Source of the DNA: Hericium rajendrae
Lineage: Eukaryota; Basidiomycota; Agaricomycetes; Russulales; Hericiaceae
DNA length: 64,000 nt
Reading direction: 5' to 3'
Assembly (NCBI GenBank): GCA_033439255.1
Contig: CM065882.1
Coordinates: 1,302,001 to 1,366,000, forward strand
The translations under genes were made by a program, and so were the position numbers. The notes beneath the pieces were generated by a model. The model did not search any database. It worked only from the letters and a program-made list of their open reading frames with translations, and was not told where the DNA came from. Shown here in pieces: positions 35,091-46,000 of this stretch (position 1 is the stretch's first letter; each line of letters opens with the position of its first letter).

Positions 35091-36331
35091 CTAGAATCTT
35101 GCATAAAGGTGTCCTCTAAGCCTTCTACGACCGTGCTCTTTGTCTTCTTCACCTCTCTTGACATAGCGTCAACTGAGACCACATATCCAATGCGCCTTTT
35201 CAATACCTTTGGAGGAGATGCCTTCTTCTGAAACTCAATAGAGTATGCTTGCATATCATAGGCCTAGTAACAATCTATCCATAAGTCTCATCTATACAAA
35301 GATACAAACAAATTTACCTCTTGCAATTGACGATCAAGAATAGCTACAGATCGCAACTTGCATGCCATCTGATACAACCCTTTTTTTCCAGACAGAGGTA
35401 CCGTAACAAAAGACACTTGCACCTGAACAATCTGACCAGGTCGAATGATGGCTGGATCAATAGTGATATAGTGATAATCAGAAGATCTAGAGGTTTTAAC
35501 ATTAGTAAAATACAACACAAGAGTCGGCATAGAGTTGACGTACGTGCTGTTCCACTTTCTTTCATAGTACTCAACCTTATTATCATCAAGATGAGCACCT
35601 GCAGTGGATGTGGCCAGTAGCAAGACACCTTGTGGATCCACGACATCCCCAAAGGGTACAGGACTTGAGCCGTTGACAAGTGAGAGAGGAGTGACGTAAC
35701 GGTTGGCAAAGCTAAGGCTTGCATGACTCTCAACTTGATCAGGAACCCATGGTCTGAGACCTTTCACCGAATAGATGCTATCTATGAGACGATGGATAGC
35801 TGCAACACCGGCAACTGATTGATCAAAGAGAGGAGATCCTATTCCTAGTAGGCGAACGCTCTGTTTCGTCCAAATGATCTTCGTAGGTAGACTGTCATAT
35901 GTTTTTAAGCAAAGAGAAAGACGACAAAAGCAGATAATAACACACCTGTTGCGATCCAAAATTGGTGGCAAGTCATAGTCTAACAAGACACCTTGTCCTT
36001 CCCAGACGGCTTCCTCCATCTCCGCATCAGGATCCGAGTTTCGCAACACAACCTTTGCAGATCCATCTACGGCTTTATGTGCGACATAGTTCTCTCTCAA
36101 GAACTTCATCTAACAAAGCTAGTTAGCTGAATTCTAACAATAGTAAGGTATGAATACGCACATCAGACATATTGCTGAGTTGAAGATGACGTGGTAACTG
36201 CTTTACAGCATCATCACTGATCTTTATAAGATGTGCTCCTACATATTCATGAGACAAACTATACAGAGACAAAACACCAATCACTTACGGCAATCTGGCT
36301 TGTCTAAAAACTCAATCAAAGGTATAGACAT
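35024..36331 (-). CDS. Unrecognised five-exon gene beside the Helitron, 365 codons, C-terminus altered by an insertion
   Basis: Exons 36331-36289, 36238-36162, 36109-35946, 35891-35318 and 35263-35024 join in phase with normal splice sites. The N-terminus is MSIPLIEFLDKPDC. The middle contains GQGVLLDYDLPPILDRN, DVVDPQGVLLLATSTAG and PAIIRPGQIVQVQVSFVTVP, then MACKLRSVAILDR. This beta-strand-like pattern recurs in agaricomycete hypothetical proteins of unknown function that I cannot name. The PGQIVQVQVSF...LRSVAIL portion could be an OB-like barrel, which is only a guess. The last exon runs into the tRNA-like end of the 2.55-kb repeat at 35090, so the final 22 or so codons are not original. 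It is divergent from the gene at 37691. Confidence 0.55.
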
Positions 36332-36659
36332 CTTAAATGATGCGTAGAACGTATGGATAATGAAAACAATCCTAAGAGGGGGGAAAAGAAGAAAGATAGG
36401 ACAGGATGGCAGAACTGCAAAGAATGGACGGAGCATTCAAAATTACGATGTGGTCTGATTCTGACTCTGTTTTTTCTATTGGTCCGCATTAACAACAAGA
36501 TCATCTAGATTCATAGCAGCACAATCCGGTCTATGTTCTTTGTGAACGTAGTAAGGTGCGGGCTTATTTTCAAATGTATCAAGATTACAATTCAACAATT
36601 TCAATTTCAATAATCCTTTGTGATCGAGATTTCTTGGTGTCATCTCCGCTTAAGTCCGG

Positions 36660-37190
36660 TCAAGGCTTGGCTACTTTGCAGATCTCGCTTAGAACATATT
36701 GCTTCTGAATCAACCGTGAACAGTTTCATGCTATGCCTAGCGCTTTGCTCACTGCTTCTTTCAATTGCTCTCTTGAAATTTCATTGCTGGTTGTCCCTCT
36801 TCCGGTCCAATGGGCATCCTGTGTTTTATGTTTGTTCCGAAGCTTCAGGTCCAATGGTACGTGTCATCTTGTCTTAAGCTCGCTTAATGTTCAGCTACTT
36901 TGCAGATCTCGCTTAGAACATATTGCTTCTGAATCAACCGTGAACAGTTTCATGCTATGCCTAGCGCTTTGCTCACTGCTTCTTTCAATTGCTCTCTTGA
37001 AATTTCATTGCTGGTTGTCCCTCTTCCGGTCCAATGGGCATCCTGTGTTTTATGTTTGTTCCGAAGCTTCAGGTCCAATGGTACGTGTCATCTTGTCTTA
37101 AGCTCGCTTAATGTTCAGCTACTTTGCAGATCTTGCCTAGAACATATTGCTTCCGAATCAACCATCAAGGGTTTCATGTTATGCCTAACA
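36660..37190 (+). repeat. 224-bp tandem repeat, about 2.4 copies, between divergent genes
   Basis: ACTTTGCAGATCTCGCTTAG starts at 36671, 36897 and, diverged, at 37121. The first two units are almost identical; the third diverges after about 60 bp. The short frames across it (for example 36733-37101) are repeats of each other and are not genes. 37191-37690 is upstream sequence of the next gene. Confidence 0.85.
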
Positions 37191-37690
37191 CTTTGTTGTC
37201 CGGTTGAAATTCTATATTTTACATTTCCAATGTTGGCTACAAACATCCTAAGAACATACGTATTTTTACCGTACTTCGGGCCAACGCTGAAGCATTTTGT
37301 AGATCTCAGGTTCTGATTCTCTTGTTCATCTTGCTCTGCATCTTGCTAATTCTTATTTGTTTTGGATATTCAGTTACTACTTGACACGTCACCATACCCC
37401 AAAGATCTGTCAGACCGATTTGATAGGTGACTACACAAATTCAGATGTAAGCACGATCTCTATCATAATATTTCCAATTGCATCGTTTATCCGTGCATTC
37501 ACAAAGTATGACTTGAGGTCTAAGTCAGATTTACACCTGCCCTAAACTCCTATCCTCATTTTATATAAGAAGAGAGCAGTTCAATCGCTTTGCCTCAGCA
37601 TTTGCTGCCCCACTGTTCTTCTGCATCTTTGCTGGCACTTTATTTGTCTTATTGCACGTCTATTATCCTCTTTTTATACCTTTTTTCATC

Positions 37691-39872
37691 ATGAATACTC
37701 GGTCTCGCAGCAACAAGGACAAGGTCCTTGCTCTTCCTTCCACCCCTGTTCGTAAGCCCAAGATGACCGTTCAACCTTCGGCTCCCAAGGGACTCAGCCG
37801 AACATCATCTCTGGCTAGCTCACTAGGTTCTATGAACTCGTATGTCTTTATTTTGTGCAATTATATGATTGGGCTAATGCTGTTGACAGTAGGAAGAGAG
37901 CTTTGGAAGAGCCAGCGTTCGAGTCCAATGAAGAGTACACTTATCTTTTTGGGATTTTGTTTCATACTTTTCTGACCATTTTGTGCGTAGGCCAGAGTTG
38001 CAGACTCCATTGACTACACGTTTTAAACGGATGGCTAAAGCAGATCGGTGAGTTTTTTTATCTTTTACTGTTCAGATATGCATTAACATAAGAATAAGAG
38101 AGCCTCTCAGCTTACGCAAAACATCAGAAACGACTAACAATAATGGAACTGCTTCTGCCCCAAAGAAACAGAAGATGAACGAGAAGTACGTATATGTTTT
38201 TTTTTCATACATTTGCTTTCTTGATATTGTTGTCTTTGCAGAAAAGAGCGTACTTTGGTATCAGATGATGAGTACGTGATTTTATTGCATTCTTCACATG
38301 CATAGTCCAAGCTTGCTTAGCTTTATAATTGTACTTGGCAGTCCATTTTCGATTAAGGAGGTTAATCCTCAGAAGACGTATGTCGTACAGTTTTATCTGT
38401 AGAATGATTGCTGATTTGCCTACACATTATAGATCAAAGGATGTCTTTTTAGATGACGAAGCTGCTGACACTACAGATGCAATGGTTTCTGATGACGTGC
38501 AGAAGAGCACGGATGAAAACAAAGAGAATCAAGACAACATTGACTTGGACGTGATGGACAACAATCTGTATGTTATTGTCACATCTATCGGAATACTAAA
38601 TCATTCTTCTTTCAGAATTCCAGAGGGCTGCAATGTCACCATCGCTACGTTGATTGATCCCCTTATGACAATGTTTTACAAACAACTTCCACCTCTAAAG
38701 TACGCTTGATTTTTGTTGTAAGCTTTTCCAAATGACTTACAACTCTTTTTTCTTATAGCACGTCTACTAGTCTGATTGGTGGCAGTGTAGATGTCATGAC
38801 CTATGCAGTTAGTCGTCTGACAGATGATGCCTACGGTAACATTACACTCGAGTAAGTTTATTGTTCAACTCATTTCATCATACAATATATTAATAGGGTA
38901 TGTGCACAGCTATCTCCTTCAGATTATCACATTTCAGGAGAACCGATCTTTGAATTTGATGAATCCCTCTCGTGCAGATCCAAGTGACTTTGTTGCTATG
39001 CCTTTAGGCACCGGCCATGCTATTGCATTCAAGGACGGAAATAAAAGCACAGCCTTGTGTCTCACCGTTGGATTTGTTGTAGATTCTCATCTAGCCAATG
39101 CACGGGTGCTGGAAAGCAGTATGTTCTTTATTGTTATCATCTCTTGTATGCAATTTGACTATCTTATTTTAGATGGACGTCAGATCAAAGAGCTCTATGT
39201 CTCTCCCTTGAGCATAGAATGGGAAAGGGCTTTGGCATTCTACGGCCTGGTCTTTCAGAAGTCCAAGCTAAGCATATACTGCATGGACAATGCACTTCCT
39301 TTTTCAACTGCGATGAGTCCGGTTGCACCTTCTTCCTCCAAAAAGAAATCTCAGTCATCCGGCAAGTTTTGCCCATTATCTTTATCAACCTGAGATACTA
39401 AGTGGAACTATACATTAGGCTCCAAGGAGTTGGCCACTCCGTCTTCCAAGTCACGAGACAAGTGGTCCAATGTTAGCCCAGCTTCTCAGGCTACAGGGAC
39501 CGATGCCACATTCAAGATGGGGATCAAAGGAATGAGTAAGAGAGCCATTCCGGTGTCCTATGATGGTAAGTGCGTCTATCTTGTTGTTTTCATCAACTAA
39601 CTCCGTCTTTTTGTTATACAGTTCCAGTGTGGGACTGCACCGCACTTTACAAGCGTATTGGTGATGGAGGATCTGTTGACCGAGGAGATCCATCTCTTTT
39701 GTTCGGTAGAGCTCATACGCATTCTGAGGTCAAGGTGATTCAGGATGATTTGCATGCTGGAGATGTAGTTGCGATTATTCATACCACATCCCATTGGATG
39801 AAAGGCGATTTCTCCAACCTTAGTCTTAACATCCAGGGTGTCTACTTGCTTGCTCGCGAAAAGGAGGATTAA
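37691..39872 (+). CDS. Unrecognised multi-exon gene next to the Helitron, one apparent frameshift
   Basis: Starts MNTRSRSNKDKVLALPSTP at 37691 and stops at TAA 39872. Small exons are separated by introns of about 50-70 bp with GTATGT, GTACGT and GTGAGT donors. One intron (from about 39360) uses a GC donor, GCAAGT, and ends at ACATTAG near 39419. The N-terminal third is basic and low-complexity (SAPKKQKMNE), followed by an acidic stretch. The C-terminal part includes LCLTVGFVVDS, SIEWERALAFYGLVF and GDVVAIIHTTSHWMKGD then LSLNIQGVYLLA. The reading frame slips once near 38960-38975 (between FEFDES and PSRADPSDF); no splice choice I tried repairs it. The protein would be about 500 residues. It is divergent from the gene ending at 36331 and precedes the Rep-helicase by about 470 bp. 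The function is unknown. Confidence 0.5.
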
Positions 39873-39990
39873 TATATTACTTAGTAGAAGCGTTGAAATT
39901 CTAAAATCTTTGTTTTGACTTTTATATTAGGACTCAAATATATCTTTTTAATTATGCATCATTGCGTGTGATTGAAAAAAAAATTCAATT

Positions 39991-40020
39991 GGATTCTATC
40001 GCTATTGAGCGATAGAATCC
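39991..40020. terminator. 12-bp-stem hairpin between the unknown gene and the Rep-helicase
   Basis: GGATTCTATCGC, loop TATTGA, GCGATAGAATCC. It is perfect and lies 120 bp after the stop of the preceding gene. It could be a 3' processing or transposon-related structure; the terminator label is only a placeholder. The stem recalls the AGTATCGCTC hairpin at 50838. Confidence 0.35.
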
Positions 40021-40060
40021 CATAAACGAGGTAGAGATCCTTGCTTAGACCATCGCCTTA

Positions 40061-43003
40061 GTGCTATTATTTGCTATATTTGTGGTGAGTTCTTTGATGA
40101 TATATTTAGATAAGGACCACTCCAATTGCTACGTGCAGCTAACATTGGCCAAAGTGCCTGTATCAAAGTGTACAAATAATTGGGCCAAGGTGCTCGCACT
40201 ACAAAAATTACATGTTATGACGTGCTTAATTTTAATATTGCTATTATGCATAACCGAAGTCAAATTGAGCAGACAAAAGTCCTTCTTTATTGAATGGATA
40301 TCATCTTATAAAGATAGTATATCATACAACACACAAGATAGTATGAAAAGTAATATCTTGTTGTCAATAAATATCAAAAAGCCACAAATGTTAGGTGGTT
40401 CTACTACAAAGGCAACTTGGTCATATGATGAAATCTCAGACTTTATACAAGGAGATGCTATATTTCATAATAACACATCTTGGAACTTCGTTTCTCATAG
40501 TGAAGATTTAATACCAGCAGCTAATGATATGATTATAACTTCTATTCCAATTTCCAAGCTGACTAGGCTCACAAAAAGTGCTATTATTAATATATGCTGT
40601 CAACATAAGATACAAGCAAACAATCAAAATATGTTGCAAGACTTGCAAAATAAATTGAACAATCATAGCTGTAAGACAGAAAATTGTCAACAATATTTCA
40701 CATTGTTTAAACTTGCTAAAAATAAAAATAGCATAAAATGTAAAAAATATAGAAAAAATACAAAGAAGGTCCAGCAAGATGAATCATGTTTTCCTCCAAG
40801 TCCTCCTTCAAAAACACTTATTGAAGATATTGTTTCTGAATACTGTAATGATATACAATCAAATATGATATTGGAGAGCTTATGTAGTGTCTGTGGTCTT
40901 TTGACTTCACTTCAACATCTGACAGATATGTCTGAACATGATTTAGACTTGTCTATCCTTGAAACTGACAATATTTTCATTGCAAGGCAGGAAAGACACA
41001 TGTCATCAGATATAATACAATCTTATAAAGGACCCTTACTTGATAAACACTCACAAAGCATCTGTAATATTTGTCTTCAAGAGTTAAAAAAGAGAAAGAT
41101 ACCAAAACATGCTCTAATCAATGGCAATTGGATAGGTGAGATTCCAGAGCAGCTACAGAATCTCAGCTGGACAGAAAAGATGCTTATCTCAAGGGTGTAT
41201 CACAACCGATGCATTGTACGCGTGCACAAGTCTGGCTTACACAAAATGTCAGCAAATGCAGTTTTTTTCTCTACTCCTATGCCTAAGATATATGCAAAGC
41301 TTCCACCTAGCCTTGATGAATTAGATGAAGTTATGGCATTTGTTTATATAGGTCAAACTCAGCCTACAGAAAAAGAATTTAAGCGAACGCCTCTTTTGGT
41401 TCGAAGAAACAAAGTTGCTCATGCTTTAGAATGGCTTAAGCTTAATCATATTGATTATGCTGACTTGGATATATCTTATGAGAATCTGAACACATATCCA
41501 GAAGACATTCCTCCTGTAGTTGTAGAGTGCAAAATTTCAGATGATGCTATTGAGTCTGGAATGATGTCGGTGTCTGATGAACCTCTTCAAGGTGTAGAGT
41601 CTGGAAAATGTCCCTTTATTGTACATGGTTTGATAGGTGGAGATTTGGAGAAAAAGACTACTCAACAGCTTAGAGCAATTGCTTTACAGCATATGAGAGG
41701 CAAGAACAACAGAGCTTTAGGAGTTGGACAAGCTGCAAATCCAGAGTCAATATATAACAATCCTCAGCTTTATCCTCAAATATTTCCATGGCTATTTCCA
41801 TATGGCCTAGGGGGTGTTGGCAATAGCAATGGCAGTGTAAAAATCTCTGATCATGTAAGAAAAAATGATCTATTGATGTACCATGACAAAAGATTTCAAT
41901 ATGAGGCTATGTTTCCCTTGGTCTGTATCAATCACGATCAAATCAAAGAGAGTACAACAGGTGGTTACCTTTTGGCCAAAAAAGCCAATTTTTCCAATAT
42001 AGCAGATAGACTCATGTCAGTGAATCCAGAAGTTCTGAGTCAACTTATAGATAGATTGGCTGAGGGAGAAAGAGTACAACCAGAGACAGATGAGGAAAAA
42101 CTCTGTTATCAAATTATCAATGATTTGGACCATGTTGCTCATCATGTACAAGGTTCAAAGACAGGTCGCAAATATATGAGAAATGAGATCTGGTCTCTTA
42201 TATCATATTTGGGTGCTCCGTCTTGGTTTATTACATTTGCACCAGCAGATCTTAAACATCCTATCTGTTTGTATTTTGCTGACAAAGACATAAGATTCTA
42301 TCCAAAGCTTTATGGAAAGGATGAGCAGTTTCGTCTTATTGCTAGCAATCCTGTAGCAGGTGCCAGGTTTTTCAAACTCATGGTGGACTTGTTTATCAAA
42401 CATGTATTGAGATTCAATGACAAAAGAAGAGGATTGTATGGTAAGACTGCTGGATACTATGGAACTGTGGAACAACAAGGTCGTTTAAGCCTTCATTTAC
42501 ATACTATGATCTGGATTCAAGATTGTTTGTCACCTCAGGAAATTAGAGATAGAATTTTAGACCCTACTTCAGAGTTTCAAAAGGAGATGATTAGATACTT
42601 AGAAAGTTGTCATCAAGGAGAATTTATAGATAGCACTATGGCAAAAGTAGAAAATGACATGATACAACAAGTAGAAAAGGATGTACACTATGTTGAACCA
42701 ACTGAAGTTTTACCAGAAGCTCCACCCAAACCATGCAAAATACATGTAAAAAAAGATGATGTACCTTTAGTATCAAGCTTTGAAGTGGAGCATAATACAA
42801 ATGAATATGTAATGGATTGCAGCAATTGTCAAGAAACATGTTCATGGTGGACACATTTTAAAAAGAGAGTCAATGAACTTTTATATTTGTCTAATGTTCA
42901 CAGTTGCAATAAAGGAGGTTGCAAGAATAAAAAATATGACAGTTGCAAAGCTTTTTCCAAGAGACACATATCTAGCTTCTTTAATAGACAAGGACAGTGG
43001 TAG
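40061..43003 (+). CDS. Helitron Rep part: DUF6570, Helitron-like N domain, HUH motif (frameshifted end)
   Basis: The first 95 codons look non-coding and hydrophobic, so the start at 40344 (MKSNILLSIN) is more likely. A cysteine-rich segment follows, then the DUF6570 block (LPPSLDELDEVMAFVYIGQ), then the Helitron-like N-terminal domain (NPQLYPQIFPWLFPYGLGG and YHDKRFQYEAMFPL). GAPSWFITFAPAD precedes the HUH motif, LSLHLHTMIW, at about 42488-42515. Rep nicks and joins single strands in rolling-circle transposition. A CxxC/C cluster (CSNCQETCSWW) and CNKGGCKNKKYDSCKA follow. The frame then ends at 43003. The homologous continuation, FPRDTYLASLIDKDSG, is in another frame, so a one-base slip lies near the T run at 42950-42956. 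Confidence 0.85.
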   Translation: MLLFAIFVVSSLMIYLDKDHSNCYVQLTLAKVPVSKCTNNWAKVLALQKLHVMTCLILILLLCITEVKLSRQKSFFIEWISSYKDSISYNTQDSMKSNILLSINIKKPQMLGGSTTKATWSYDEISDFIQGDAIFHNNTSWNFVSHSEDLIPAANDMIITSIPISKLTRLTKSAIINICCQHKIQANNQNMLQDLQNKLNNHSCKTENCQQYFTLFKLAKNKNSIKCKKYRKNTKKVQQDESCFPPSPPSKTLIEDIVSEYCNDIQSNMILESLCSVCGLLTSLQHLTDMSEHDLDLSILETDNIFIARQERHMSSDIIQSYKGPLLDKHSQSICNICLQELKKRKIPKHALINGNWIGEIPEQLQNLSWTEKMLISRVYHNRCIVRVHKSGLHKMSANAVFFSTPMPKIYAKLPPSLDELDEVMAFVYIGQTQPTEKEFKRTPLLVRRNKVAHALEWLKLNHIDYADLDISYENLNTYPEDIPPVVVECKISDDAIESGMMSVSDEPLQGVESGKCPFIVHGLIGGDLEKKTTQQLRAIALQHMRGKNNRALGVGQAANPESIYNNPQLYPQIFPWLFPYGLGGVGNSNGSVKISDHVRKNDLLMYHDKRFQYEAMFPLVCINHDQIKESTTGGYLLAKKANFSNIADRLMSVNPEVLSQLIDRLAEGERVQPETDEEKLCYQIINDLDHVAHHVQGSKTGRKYMRNEIWSLISYLGAPSWFITFAPADLKHPICLYFADKDIRFYPKLYGKDEQFRLIASNPVAGARFFKLMVDLFIKHVLRFNDKRRGLYGKTAGYYGTVEQQGRLSLHLHTMIWIQDCLSPQEIRDRILDPTSEFQKEMIRYLESCHQGEFIDSTMAKVENDMIQQVEKDVHYVEPTEVLPEAPPKPCKIHVKKDDVPLVSSFEVEHNTNEYVMDCSNCQETCSWWTHFKKRVNELLYLSNVHSCNKGGCKNKKYDSCKAFSKRHISSFFNRQGQW

Positions 43004-46000
43004 CATTATCATGAAAAAAGGAGAGGCCATGCTCAATACATTTTCCACACCTTTAACATATCTTTTGGGATGTAATACAGATGTAACTAGTATGCTTTCA
43101 GGAACTGCCATTAAGTCTATTGTTGCATATATTACTGACTACATTACCAAGTCACCTTTAAATACTCATGTCATGTTTCAAGCTATTCGCAGTGTATTTG
43201 ATAAAAATACTACTTATATTGGTGGTGACAGCTCTAGACAAGAAAAAGCAAGAAAGTTAATAGTTCAGATAGTAAATTCTTTGACTGTAAAATTAGAAAT
43301 GGGATCTCCCATGGCATGTATGTATCTTTTGTCTCATCCAGATCACTACACAAGTCACTTGTTCAAGGTTTTCTTTTGGAGTACATATGTAAAACAAGTG
43401 AGCCAAGATTGGAATCAAATTGATGATTTTCATGAAAATGTTCCTGATAAAGTAATACTAAATCAAATTCGAGGAAAGTTAGTAGGCTTGTCTCCAATTC
43501 TTGATTATATGTATAGACCAAAAGAACTAAGTGATGTGACTTTATATGATTGGATACGTCTATATGAAAAAAGGCCATTGAGTGGACTAAAAAAATCAAA
43601 ATCATATTCCTCAAGTAAAAAATCACAGTCTAAGGATGAATACATCTTAGATGTGAATGTGGATGATACTGAAAAAATGGACATTGATGTGAAAGAAGAA
43701 GAGGAAAAGAGAAAAGAGATAGAATATGAAGAGGAGGAGAACGATGACTATGTATATACTGATGAAGAAGAAGAGGATGAAGAAGAGTATGATCCAAATG
43801 ATAAGGATTATGATCCAAAAAATCATAATCAAGATACAAAGAAAAAAATAGTACCAAAAATGTTATTTATTGAGCCTCATCCTCAATTAAAAAGTCATTA
43901 TATTCATAAATTTGATGAGAGCAAAAGTAAAGTGCCAAACTTCACTGGAGGTCCTTTGCCCAGAAGGGATAAAGGAAATAGAGAGGAGTATTGTCAGACT
44001 ATGCTTATATTATTCAAGCCTTGGAGATCTGGTCTGGATCTCAAAAAGAAAGAACAGTCATGGGATGATGCATTTGAGAATTACAAGTTTACTTCTCGAC
44101 AAAAGCAGGTGATGGATTTTTTTCAAATCAAATATGAATGCAATGATGCTAGAGATGATTTTTCTGCACAACGAAAACAACAAGCACTGAATGATAGCTT
44201 TGGTGATAAAATCTTTGCCACATTTCAGCATGAGCTTGATGGTCAACATGATGAAGATGAAGCAACTGCCAACTGGGGTGTTGATAGTCTTACAGAAAAG
44301 CTTCAAGAAGAATGGGATGATATAGGCAAAAAACAACAAAAAAGACTGACAGATATGTATGAGATGCATAAAGTTATTCAAGGTACTGGATGGTTAAATC
44401 CAAGTAAAGTAGAGCAGACAGAAAATGCTGTTGATGAGAATGTCATGTTATCCAAGTCTCAAAAGGAATGGAAAGCAACTCTGGCACGAGAAAAAGATAT
44501 CATTTTGGCCAAAAGAGATCTTGAAGCTAGCAATGCAGAAAAGAATAATGATACTTCCTATGGAGATCCTTATAATGTAAATGAAGTCAAGTTGGTGAGT
44601 AAAGCATATTTAGATTACAATTATCATCCAAAAAATCCAGAGGATAGATTAAACATTGATGAAATAGCTAAGACATTCACACTAAATGTTGAGCAATCAA
44701 GAGCATTCAAAATTATTGCAAATCATGCTGTGACTCCACAGTCTGAGCAGCTCAAGATGTATTTAGGGGGTATGGCTGGCACAGGCAAGTCACAAGTCAT
44801 CAAAGCTATGATCAAGTTTTTTGAGCAGAGACAAGAGTCTTACAAATTTTTAATCATGGCACCTACGGGAGCTGCAGCAGCTTTGATAGGAGGATCGACA
44901 TACCATTCTATGTTAGCTATCAATAAATTTCAACCAGAAGGAGGCAAAGGTGTATCTACTCTGGCTGATATTCGTACTAGGCTTCAACATGTTCAGTACA
45001 TCTTTTTAGATGAGGTGTCTATGGTAGATTGCAATAGTTTATACAATATCAGTGCCCAAATGAGCAGTGCACTTAAAGTAGAAGATCAGCCTTTTGGAGG
45101 TGTAAACATCATTCTTGCTGGTGACTTTGCTCAACTGCCTCCTCCTGCTAATAGTGCCTTGTACAGCCAAGATGTAGATACTGTAATTCACACTACTCAT
45201 TCTCATCTAAAACAAAAGGCTTGTTTAGGAAATGCATTATGGCATCAGTTTGTGACTGTGGTAATTTTAAGACAGAATATGCGCCAAAAAACACAGACAC
45301 CTGATGATGCTAGATTCAGAAGAGCTTTAGAAAATATGAGATACAAATATTGTACAGAAGATGATATCAACCTTCTTAGATCTAGAATTACAGGACCTGG
45401 GGCCAATAGACCCAACATTGCAGATCCTCAATTTCGAAATGTATCTATCATTACATCATTCAATATTCAGAGAGATGAAATTAATGAAGCAGGAACAATT
45501 CGATGTGGAATAGAGTCCAGCCAAAAGCTTGTACACTTTTATTCTATAGATAGATGGCATAAGGCTGATGAATCTTTGTCAAGTAAAAAGAAAAAAAATA
45601 TGTATAGTGATCCTATAAGAGCAAACAATCAAATTCACGTTATCTTGCAAAGAAAACTATGGGAGTTAATTCCATCTATGACCAAACACTATGCAGGAAA
45701 ATTATCTTTGTGTATAGGAATGCCTGTCATGCTCAAACACAATGAAGCAACTGAGATGTGTGTTACCAATGGAGCTGAAGGTGTGGTCGTAGGATGGAAG
45801 TGTCATACTGGTATTGATGATAAGCTTGTGTTAGATGTAGTCTTTGTGAGATTGACTTGTGCACCTAAGCCAGTGCAACTCACAGGGCTGCCTCTTAATG
45901 TTGTTCCTATCTCCAGAGTTGAAGAGAAAATCAAATGCTTTATGCCCAATGATAAAGAAATATGGATTAGTAGATCTCAGATTCCTATCCTACCTAACTT

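Larger units (their letters stand above)
30985..35092 (+). repeat. 2.55-kb dispersed repeat, copy 1, with a hAT-like insert
   Basis: Matches 61374-63919 nearly throughout once the hAT-like element is removed. It includes a segment coding an 81-codon frame in both copies (33155 and 61972; MSSSAPTSDNSIFS), which is not convincing as a gene. It also holds two GACCTTGT/ACAAGGTC hairpins (33460-33483, 34210-34237), a 157-bp tandem array (34400-34920) and a tRNA-like right end. The right boundary cuts into the last exon of a gene at about 35090. No enzyme is encoded. Confidence 0.75.

Noticed and set aside
36620-37316. Frames of 85-122 codons with repeated hydrophobic segments
   Set aside because: They follow the 224-bp tandem repeat and have no conserved start or downstream exon.
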